Positions 1 to 5,266 of a stretch of DNA of 5,266 nt are shown here, one piece after another. A model generated the notes under the pieces. The model did no database searches. It saw only the letters and a program-made list of their open reading frames with translations, and was not told the DNA's origin. The position numbers were made by a program, and so were the translations under genes. This DNA comes from Lachnospiraceae bacterium UBA4292. Its GTDB lineage: Bacteria; Bacillota; Clostridia; Lachnospirales; Lachnospiraceae. Location of the stretch: assembly GCA_002395865.1 (NCBI GenBank), contig DGVE01000137.1:1-5266 (forward strand), in the 5' to 3' direction. Within the stretch, counting starts at the first letter, position 1. Each line of letters starts with the position of its first letter.

Positions 1-247
1 TGTTGTTGCCGAACTCCACGATCACGGTGTCCTCCGTGATGTCGATCACCACTCCGTAGAAGCCGGATGTCGTGAGCACCGAATCGCCCACCTCAAGCTG
101 TGCGAGCATCTCGCCCACCTTCTTCTGCTGCTTCTTCTGAGGTCTGATCATGAAGAAGTACAGAGCGCCGATGATGACCGCATACATGATGATAAGTGTG
201 ACGATACCGTTGCCGCCCGAAGCCTCTGTTGCAATTAAAAATCTCAT
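1..247 (-). CDS. yajC: YajC, Sec translocon accessory membrane protein (3' end cut off by window edge)
   Basis: This is the beginning of a gene that runs off the window; 82 residues are visible from the ATG at 247. It reads MRFLIATEASGGNG, then one hydrophobic membrane segment at about residues 14-34, then the signature FFMIRPQKKQQKK (31-43), then the soluble part with VGDSVLTTSGFYGVV (53-67). A single N-terminal TM followed by a basic IRPQ-K patch and a small cytoplasmic beta domain is the standard YajC layout. The family is usually about 85-110 residues, so little is missing. YajC associates with SecDF at the SecYEG channel; it is dispensable in E. coli and its precise job is unsettled. The ATG is supported by a GGAAAGGA-type ribosome binding site with 7-nt spacing. 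It follows tgt by 44 nt with no terminator, consistent with co-transcription. The identification is firm; only the C-terminus is unseen. Confidence 0.95.
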   Translation of the reverse strand, partial: MRFLIATEASGGNGIVTLIIMYAVIIGALYFFMIRPQKKQQKKVGEMLAQLEVGDSVLTTSGFYGVVIDITEDTVIVEFGNN

Positions 248-253
248 GTTTAA

Positions 254-262
254 TTCCTTTCC
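254..262 (-). promoter_or_regulatory. Ribosome binding site of yajC
   Basis: On the minus strand the sequence reads GGAAAGGAA, followed by 6-7 nt and the ATG at 247. The AAGGA core and its spacing fit a Firmicute Shine-Dalgarno and fix the yajC start. Confidence 0.75.
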
Positions 263-283
263 GTCTGAACCCCTTCCTCAGAC
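263..283 (-). repeat. Short inverted repeat (possible hairpin) just upstream of the yajC ribosome binding site
   Basis: The transcript strand carries GTCTGA (283-278) and TCAGAC (268-263), a perfect 6-bp stem that a G-U pair can extend to 7 bp around a GAAGGGG loop. It ends directly before the GGAAAGG ribosome binding site. No U-run follows, so it is not a Rho-independent terminator. It could be chance, an mRNA processing or stability element between tgt and yajC, or a modest translational control element. Confidence 0.35.
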
Positions 284-291
284 TCTGTTCC

Positions 292-1422
292 TTATACGCC
301 CTCCTCAAAGCCTGCCAGCTTCTCGCGCATGAATGACATATACCTGTGCTCTTCGATGGCAGCCCTTATCTCGGACATTAAATTGTTGTAAAAATACAGA
401 TTGTGAAGCACGCAGAGTCTAAGCCCCAGCATCTCACCGGCCTTGAACAGGTGCCTTATATATGCTCTGGAATATCTTCTGCAGGCAGGACAGGAGCATC
501 CCTCTTCGAGGGGCCTGTCGTCCGTCTCGTACTTTTTGTTGTTGATGTTCAACCTGCCCCGGCTCGTATATACATGGCCGTGGCGGCCGTTTCTCGAAGG
601 GTACACACAGTCGAAGAAATCGACTCCTCTGGCCACCGCCTCGAGTATATTTGCGGGAGTGCCGACTCCCATGAGATATGTCGGCTTGTTCTGCGGCAGG
701 AAGGGCACGACCTCGTCGAGTATGTTGTACATCTGCTCGTGCGTCTCTCCCACAGCCAGTCCTCCGACAGCGTAGCCCGGAAGATCGAGCTTAACGATCT
801 CCTTCGCGTGGGCGATCCTGATCTCGGGGATAACACCGCCCTGATTGATACCGAAGAGCATCTGCTCCTTGTTGATGGTATCCGGGAGGGAGTTCAGTCT
901 GTCCATCTCCGCCTTGCAGCGGTACAGCCATCTGGTCGTTCGATCCACCGAGGCCGTGATGTAATCCCGCTCGGCGAGAGCCGGGGGGCACTCGTCGAAA
1001 GCCATGGCGATGGTGGAAGCCAGATTGCTCTGTATCCTCATGCTCTCCTCGGGCCCCATAAATATCCTGTGTCCGTCGATATGGGACTGAAAGGTGACTC
1101 CCTCCTCGCGTATCTTTCTGAGACCCGCCAAAGAGAACACCTGAAATCCGCCCGAGTCGGTGAGTATCGGTCTGTTCCAGCTCATGAAGCGGTGGAGTCC
1201 TCCCATCTGCTTCACTATCTCATCGCCGGGGCGCACGTGCAGGTGATAGGTATTCGAAAGCTCCACCTGCGTCCCTATCTCCTCGAGATCCTGCGTGGAT
1301 ACGGCGCCTTTGATGGCTGCCACTGTACCCACATTCATGAATACGGGTGTCTCGACCGTGCCATGCACCGTGTGGAGCCGGCCTCTTTTGGCCGCTCCGT
1401 CTGTAGTCAGAAGTTCATACAT
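292..1422 (-). CDS. tgt: tRNA-guanine transglycosylase (Tgt), queuosine biosynthesis
   Basis: The enzyme swaps guanine 34 in the anticodon of GUN tRNAs (Asp, Asn, His, Tyr) for preQ1, the committed tRNA step of queuosine synthesis, in the cytoplasm. The 376-residue product has the full bacterial length. Visible signatures (numbered from MYELL) are FMNVGTVAAIKG (28-39), TDSGGFQVFSL (88-98) with base-binding D89, FDEC (142-145) with D143, and VGGLAVGE (219-226) with V224, which is typical of preQ1-specific enzymes. FFDCVYPSRNGRHG carries D271, equivalent to the nucleophilic Asp of the Zymomonas enzyme (D280). Zinc ligands are C309, C311, C314 and H340, with the same spacing as in Zymomonas. All key residues are present. 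The start is ambiguous: the ATG at 1422 gives the family-like MYELLTTDG, but an in-frame TTG at 1431 lies 9 nt from an AAGGAT. The gene begins 9 nt after the secDF stop, implying co-transcription and perhaps translational coupling. Confidence 0.97.
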   Translation of the reverse strand: MYELLTTDGAAKRGRLHTVHGTVETPVFMNVGTVAAIKGAVSTQDLEEIGTQVELSNTYHLHVRPGDEIVKQMGGLHRFMSWNRPILTDSGGFQVFSLAGLRKIREEGVTFQSHIDGHRIFMGPEESMRIQSNLASTIAMAFDECPPALAERDYITASVDRTTRWLYRCKAEMDRLNSLPDTINKEQMLFGINQGGVIPEIRIAHAKEIVKLDLPGYAVGGLAVGETHEQMYNILDEVVPFLPQNKPTYLMGVGTPANILEAVARGVDFFDCVYPSRNGRHGHVYTSRGRLNINNKKYETDDRPLEEGCSCPACRRYSRAYIRHLFKAGEMLGLRLCVLHNLYFYNNLMSEIRAAIEEHRYMSFMREKLAGFEEGV

Positions 1423-1431
1423 TTGTATCAA

Positions 1432-3690
1432 TTATTTATTATCCTTAGCGGCTGCTGCCTTGCTTCTCCATGTGTAAAGCGCGTACCAGAGATTGCCGGC
1501 TACGCATACAGATGAATATGTACCGCATACTATACCTACGATCAGCGGCAGTGCAAACTCCCTGATGGAGGAAACGCCCATGATCGCAAGTATAACTACA
1601 GTCACAAGAGTCGTGAGAGAGGTATTGATGCTTCGCGTCATCGTCTGTGTAATGGACTTGTTGGTCACATCCGCCACAGTCATTCCCTTGCCGACGAGCT
1701 TCAGGTTCTCCCTGATACGGTCAAAGATGACGATCGTGGCATTTATCGAGTAACCCACTATCGTGAGCATGCACGCGATAAACGTCGTGCCGACCGACCA
1801 CTTGAGAAACGCGTAGAAGAGAAGCACCACTATAACGTCATGCACAAGTGCAAGCACAGAGCCCAAACCGAAGGAGATATCCTTGAACCTCACGCTGATG
1901 TACAGAAGCATGCACAGTGTAGCTATCGCTACGGAAATGAGTGCGTTGCGTCTCATCTCATTGCCGACTGTAGCGGAGATGTTCTCCATCTCCACGCTGT
2001 CCGAATCCACCGAAAGCTTGTCGGAAAGTGCCTTTAAGACCTTCTCTCTCTCCTCCTGGGAAAGAGTCTTGGTCTTTAGAACGATCTGATTGCTCTCATT
2101 AACAGTATTGGCGCGAATATCGGCCGTTGTGATACCGAGCGCCTCGGCTACTACCGGCTTGATATTGGTATCGATGTAGTTGAGATCCACAGCCTCCTTA
2201 AGCTCGATGGTCGAGCTGGTACCGCCGATGAAATCGATGTTGTAGTTGAGCATGTAGCCGGTCGACGCGTTGTAGATAAGGCATACGGCAGCGGCTATGA
2301 TGGCCAGACCGGATATGCCGAAGAAGATGCCCCTCTTACCGACGAAGTTGATAGCCTTCTTCTCCTTCTCGGTTCCGTAGAAGCCCTGCTTTCTCCAACC
2401 GATCGCTACAAAAGAGTTCAGGATGAGCTTCGTGATCACAAGCGCTGTGAACATCGAGAGGATAATACCTATAGCCAGTGTTGAAGCAAATCCCTTTATC
2501 GTACCGGTGCCCATGATGAAGAGCACTGCGGCAGCGATGAGTGTTGTGATATTGCCGTCGAGGATGGCTGAAAGAGCCTTGTCGAAACCGGTCTTAACAG
2601 CCGTTCTGACCGAAACTCCCTTGCCGAGCTCCTCACGGATACGTGCGAATATGATGACATTGGCATCGACCGCCATACCGATCGAAAGTATGACGCCGGC
2701 GATACCGGGAAGTGTGAGCGTCACACGGAACGCGCTCATTATCACGATATCGAGACCGGTGTAAAGAATAAGTGCAAGTGAAGATGCCACGCCGAGCAGT
2801 CTGTAGACGATAAGCATGAACACGATGATGCACGCTATACCGATGGCGCCTGCGATGATGGATGTCTTGATGGCGCTCTCACCCAGCTTGGCGCCGACGA
2901 CATTTGAGCGGACCTCCTCAAGCTCGAGGGGAACGGCACCGATTCTTATGATGGTAGCAAGCTCGCCTGCCCTGTCATAGTCCTCCATACCAGTGATGAC
3001 TGCGCTTCCGTCAGTGATGGCAGCGTTCACACTGGGCACGCTTACGAACTGGCCGTCATAGTAGATGGCGATGCTCTCGCCGCCCGCGTAAGCCTTCTGT
3101 GTGGCATCCGCGAACTTCTTTGTGCCCTCGTCGTTGAGCTTCAGTGTAACCACATACTCGATCTTGCCCGTGGTCTGGTTCTTCTGGCTTCCGGCCATGG
3201 CCTCAGCCACATCGGTACCGGTTATTACTATGGAACCGTTGTCGAGAAGTGTCTGAAGGCTGTAGTTGAGCGTGTAACCTGTGGAATAATTGTAGGAATA
3301 GTTCTCTTTGCCTGAAGCATCCTTCTGAGCAATGAAATACAGAGAACCCGGGGATCCCAGATCCTCAAGGATCTTGTTTGCGTCCGTAACGTCCGGGATG
3401 TCCACATTGATTCTGTTGGTACCCTCGCGGTATACCTCCGCCTCGGATGAGTACACCTGCGCACGCTGCAGGAGCTTGTAGATGGTGTCGTCCATCTCGG
3501 TCTGGCCGGGAGTCTCGTCTCCGACCACCTGATAAGTGATACTGACACCGCCGGCAAGATCGAGTCCTAAGCTGATGTCATTGATGCTTCCCGTGCCCTT
3601 TGCTCCGATGCCTGAAAATGCCACATATGTTATGGCAGCTATGGCAATGATGATGAGCAGAAGGCTCAGGGTTCCCTTTGATTTGTTCAT
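1432..3690 (-). CDS. secDF: SecDF, fused SecD-SecF protein-export membrane protein
   Basis: This RND-superfamily protein uses the proton (or sodium) gradient to help pull secreted proteins out through SecYEG. The 752-residue length fits fused SecDF proteins. Domain order is: TM1 (about 8-27); the SecD motif LGLDLAGG (41-48); a large extracellular P1 domain to about 275, including LKLNDEGTKKFADAT (183-197); TM2-TM6 (about 275-428) with GMAVDANVIIFARIREE (338-354) and its conserved D342; then the SecF half with TM7 (453-473), YNIDFIGGTS (483-492), a smaller P4 domain, and TM8-TM12 (about 583-735) with VGYSINATIVIFDRIREN (645-662). In most SecF proteins the residue after that Asn is Asp; here it is A651. 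R686 in the TM11 region is retained. I chose the ATG at 3690 because GGAAAGG lies 7 nt upstream; a TTG at 3711 would add seven charged, non-conserved residues. The gene starts 2 nt after the scfB stop. The tail is a short basic cytoplasmic stretch (WRSKAAAAKDNK). Confidence 0.96.
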   Translation of the reverse strand: MNKSKGTLSLLLIIIAIAAITYVAFSGIGAKGTGSINDISLGLDLAGGVSITYQVVGDETPGQTEMDDTIYKLLQRAQVYSSEAEVYREGTNRINVDIPDVTDANKILEDLGSPGSLYFIAQKDASGKENYSYNYSTGYTLNYSLQTLLDNGSIVITGTDVAEAMAGSQKNQTTGKIEYVVTLKLNDEGTKKFADATQKAYAGGESIAIYYDGQFVSVPSVNAAITDGSAVITGMEDYDRAGELATIIRIGAVPLELEEVRSNVVGAKLGESAIKTSIIAGAIGIACIIVFMLIVYRLLGVASSLALILYTGLDIVIMSAFRVTLTLPGIAGVILSIGMAVDANVIIFARIREELGKGVSVRTAVKTGFDKALSAILDGNITTLIAAAVLFIMGTGTIKGFASTLAIGIILSMFTALVITKLILNSFVAIGWRKQGFYGTEKEKKAINFVGKRGIFFGISGLAIIAAAVCLIYNASTGYMLNYNIDFIGGTSSTIELKEAVDLNYIDTNIKPVVAEALGITTADIRANTVNESNQIVLKTKTLSQEEREKVLKALSDKLSVDSDSVEMENISATVGNEMRRNALISVAIATLCMLLYISVRFKDISFGLGSVLALVHDVIVVLLFYAFLKWSVGTTFIACMLTIVGYSINATIVIFDRIRENLKLVGKGMTVADVTNKSITQTMTRSINTSLTTLVTVVILAIMGVSSIREFALPLIVGIVCGTYSSVCVAGNLWYALYTWRSKAAAAKDNK
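1441..1446 (-). promoter_or_regulatory. Possible ribosome binding site for tgt, favouring the TTG start
   Basis: AAGGAT on the minus strand lies within the last codons of secDF. It is 9 nt from the TTG at 1431, which touches the secDF stop, and 18 nt from the ATG at 1422. Spacing favours TTG; family N-terminal similarity favours ATG. The choice changes the protein by only three residues (MIQ). Confidence 0.45.
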
Positions 3691-3692
3691 CG

Positions 3693-5156
3693 TTATACCT
3701 TTCCGCTGCAATCTTCCTCGCAGCTCTCACATCCGGGCTTACCGTCCGTCTGCAGATCCGCAAGCGCAGCCTTTATCATAATCGCGCACTCGATCCTCTT
3801 CTTCTGCATCGTGCAGCCGATATCGTACGCGTCATTGATCTTTCCGTGGAAGTTATATGAGTTCGCGGCGCAGCCTCCGCTGCAATAGAACCTTGCGAAG
3901 CACTCGCGGCATTTGTCCTTGGCGTAGACATTGCAGAGCTTGAACTCATCGCTGATCTCGGGCTTTTTGATGCCCTCGAATACATTGCCCAGAAGGAAAT
4001 CGTCCTTGCCGACGAACTGGTGGCAGGGGTAGAGATCACCCCAAGGCGTTACAGCCAGATACTCGCAGCCCGCGCCGCAGCCCGAGAGACGCTTTATGAC
4101 ACAGGGTCCCTGGTCGAGATCGATCATGAAGTGGAAGAAGTTGAAGCCTCTGCCCTCTCTTGCCCTGTTCACGCACTCCACAGCCAGTCTGTCGTACTCC
4201 TCGCAGATCTGCGGCAGATCCTCCTCGCGGATGGCGTAATCATCCTCGGGGGAAGCCACCACGGGCTCGACAGACATGTGCTTAAAGCCCAGATCCGCAA
4301 AATGCAGCACATCCTGCGAGAAATCCAGATTATAGTGAGTGAATGTGCCGCGCACATAGTAGCTCTTCTCGCCGCGGCTCTTCGCGAACTTCTGAAACTT
4401 GGGAACGATGATGTCGTAGCTGCTCGCGCCGTTTTTGCTCCTCACGGGGCGCATCCTGTCGTTCACCTCGCGTCTTCCGTCGAGGGAAAGAACGACATTG
4501 CTCATCTCGCGGTTGCAGAATTCCATGATCTCATCGTTTAGCAGCACACCGTTGGTCGTGAGAGTAAAGCGGAACTTCTTATTGTTCTTCTCCTCTATGG
4601 ACCTTCCGTACTCCACCAGACGCTTCACCACATCCCAGTTCATGGTGGGCTCTCCGCCGAAGAAGTCGACCTCGAGATTCCTTCTGTTTCCCGAAGAAGC
4701 CACGAGGAAATCCAGAGCCTGCTTTCCCACCTCGTAGCTCATGAGAGCACGTCTTCCGTGGTACTCGCCCTCCTCCGCGAAGCAGTATTTGCACGCCAGG
4801 TTGCAGTCATGGGCGATGTGCAGGCACAGAGCCTTCACTATGGTCTGCCTCTTCTTGAAGTCGATGACCATATCCCTGTAGGTGTCCTCCGAGAACAGCA
4901 GTCCGTTCTCTATGAGGCTGTCGATATCCGCAAGAGCCTCATCCACTTCCCCGCCGTCATAGCTCGTAAGGGCAGCCTTTACTGCAGCTTTATCATATTT
5001 TTCCTTTCCGTTTTCGTCCATGGCCGCGATCGCGTCATACACAAGATCGTCCACCACATGGACGGAGCCGGAATTGATATCCATTACGATATTATAACCG
5101 TTGTTTTTATACTGATGAATCTGTGACATACCACAAAAAGGGATGCCGCGGCTCAC
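3693..5156 (-). CDS. scfB: SCIFF peptide radical SAM maturase (thioether-forming, RRE + SPASM)
   Basis: This enzyme installs a Cys-to-Thr thioether crosslink in the SCIFF peptide encoded just upstream; the characterised homologue is CteB. The 487-residue product shows, in order: a GTG-started leader MSRGIPFCG; the family-typical IHQYKNNGYNIVMDINSG (13-30), which opens a PqqD-like peptide-recognition (RRE) domain to about residue 95; the radical SAM motif CX3CX2C at C118, C122 and C125; GGEP (167-170) for SAM binding; TTNGVLL (200-206); and a SPASM region for auxiliary Fe-S clusters. The SPASM region has C360/C364, GX4C ending at C378, CX2CX5CX3C at C416, C419, C425 and C429, then C448 and C457. 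The protein ends with an extra CX2CX3C tail (C476, C479, C483). The catalytic set is intact. The first in-frame ATG is at 5129, but only the GTG at 5156 has a well-placed ribosome binding site. The gene follows scfA by 41 nt and precedes secDF by 2 nt, so it is co-transcribed with both. Confidence 0.95.
   Translation of the reverse strand: MSRGIPFCGMSQIHQYKNNGYNIVMDINSGSVHVVDDLVYDAIAAMDENGKEKYDKAAVKAALTSYDGGEVDEALADIDSLIENGLLFSEDTYRDMVIDFKKRQTIVKALCLHIAHDCNLACKYCFAEEGEYHGRRALMSYEVGKQALDFLVASSGNRRNLEVDFFGGEPTMNWDVVKRLVEYGRSIEEKNNKKFRFTLTTNGVLLNDEIMEFCNREMSNVVLSLDGRREVNDRMRPVRSKNGASSYDIIVPKFQKFAKSRGEKSYYVRGTFTHYNLDFSQDVLHFADLGFKHMSVEPVVASPEDDYAIREEDLPQICEEYDRLAVECVNRAREGRGFNFFHFMIDLDQGPCVIKRLSGCGAGCEYLAVTPWGDLYPCHQFVGKDDFLLGNVFEGIKKPEISDEFKLCNVYAKDKCRECFARFYCSGGCAANSYNFHGKINDAYDIGCTMQKKRIECAIMIKAALADLQTDGKPGCESCEEDCSGKV
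3698..3704 (-). promoter_or_regulatory. Ribosome binding site of secDF, inside the end of scfB
   Basis: GGAAAGG on the minus strand is 7 nt from the secDF ATG at 3690. The same bases encode the Gly-Lys of the C-terminal GKV of ScfB. This decides the secDF start against the TTG at 3711, which lies upstream of the site. Confidence 0.75.
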
Positions 5157-5164
5157 CGCAGCAA

Positions 5165-5173
5165 CCCTCCTCC
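5165..5173 (-). promoter_or_regulatory. Strong ribosome binding site of scfB, deciding a GTG start
   Basis: GGAGGAGGG on the minus strand is followed by exactly 8 nt and the GTG at 5156. The later ATG at 5129 is 35 nt away and is preceded only by CTTTTTGTGGT, which has no Shine-Dalgarno. The site therefore argues for the nine-residue longer protein. Confidence 0.85.
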
Positions 5174-5197
5174 GTTTATTGCTTTCTGACCTGCTGA

Positions 5198-5266
5198 TTA
5201 CTTGTTTGCTTCATTCTCGCAGCTCTGATTACCTACTGTGCAGCTTGTCTTGCATGCGCTCTGGCA
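5198..5266 (-). CDS. scfA: SCIFF (six-cysteine, ranthipeptide-class) precursor peptide, C-terminal part only
   Basis: The first 66 bases of the minus strand encode 22 residues before a TAA at 5200-5198. They begin CQSACKTSCTVGNQSCEN and end EANK. This is the highly conserved C-terminal core of SCIFF peptides ('six cysteines in forty-five residues'), which are ribosomal peptides nearly universal in Clostridia. Four of the six cysteines are visible, at visible residues 1, 5, 9 and 16. The leader and the first two cysteines lie beyond position 5266. In the characterised Clostridium thermocellum peptide a Cys32-Thr37 thioether is formed. By that five-residue spacing, the partners here would be the Cys codon at 5252-5254 and the Thr codon at 5237-5239; this is inference. 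The maturase scfB starts 41 nt downstream. The family identification is firm despite the truncation, because both motif and neighbour agree. The biological role of SCIFF products is not settled; a signalling role has been proposed. Confidence 0.93.
   Translation of the reverse strand, partial: CQSACKTSCTVGNQSCENEANK

Noticed and set aside
93..308. A 71-codon minus-strand frame across the tgt end and the start of yajC
   Set aside because: It overlaps the real yajC start in another frame. The product is Arg/His-rich and low-complexity, while the yajC frame carries the clear FFMIRPQKKQQKK signature.
403..1515. A 370-codon plus-strand open frame antisense to tgt
   Set aside because: It lies almost wholly opposite tgt, whose catalytic and zinc motifs are intact. 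The plus-strand product shows no recognisable domain, and long antisense frames are expected where stop complements are rare in the coding strand.
3553..3555. Alanine in the SecD motif LGLDLAGG where Arg or Gln is common
   Set aside because: This position varies in Firmicute SecD and the rest of the motif is intact, so I do not treat it as a defect.
3691..3711. Upstream TTG start for secDF giving a seven-residue longer protein
   Set aside because: The ribosome binding site GGAAAGG lies between the TTG and the ATG, so it can only serve the ATG at 3690. The extra residues precede a normal first membrane segment.
4020..4541. A 173-codon plus-strand open frame antisense to scfB
   Set aside because: It is opposite the well-supported SPASM and radical SAM region, has no family features, and fits a shadow frame.
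1..5266. CRISPR arrays, tRNA or rRNA genes, insertion sequences, Rho-independent terminators
   Set aside because: No spaced direct repeats, RNA-gene signatures, transposase coding or hairpin-plus-U-run was seen; nearly all bases are accounted for by the five genes.

Overview
The window is a densely packed, single-strand block of a Clostridia-type Firmicute genome. All five genes lie on the minus strand, so transcription runs from high to low coordinates. The best guess is a Lachnospiraceae-like anaerobe of moderate G+C, about half by eye. This rests on the SCIFF peptide and its maturase, which are hallmark Clostridia genes, on a fused SecDF, and on strong AGGAGG-like ribosome binding sites. 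The genus cannot be told from the sequence.

In transcription order the layout is as follows. (1) Positions 5266-5198 hold the 3' end of scfA, the Cys-rich SCIFF (ranthipeptide-class) precursor; its 5' part lies outside the window. (2) Positions 5156-3693 hold scfB, the radical SAM/SPASM maturase of that peptide. It starts at a GTG served by a near-perfect Shine-Dalgarno and ends in an unusual CX2CX3C tail. (3) Positions 3690-1432 hold secDF, a fused 12-TM SecD-SecF translocase accessory protein, only 2 nt after scfB. (4) Positions 1422-292 hold tgt, the tRNA-guanine transglycosylase of queuosine synthesis, with catalytic and zinc residues intact. (5) Positions 247-1 hold the start of yajC, the small Sec accessory membrane protein, cut by the window edge. 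Gaps between genes are 41, 2, 9 and 44 nt and I see no terminator in any of them, so this is very probably one operon. There is no gene-free stretch over 300 bases.

The operon mixes a peptide-modifying module (scfA-scfB), the SecDF/YajC part of the export machinery, and a tRNA-modification enzyme. tgt-yajC-secD-secF linkage is widespread in bacteria, and SCIFF genes are known to sit near it in Clostridia, so the system is described in outline rather than new. The points worth a second look are the small scfA end at the window edge, the Cys-rich tail and alternative start of ScfB, an alanine where the SecF half of SecDF usually has a transmembrane aspartate, and the gene order with secDF upstream of tgt-yajC.
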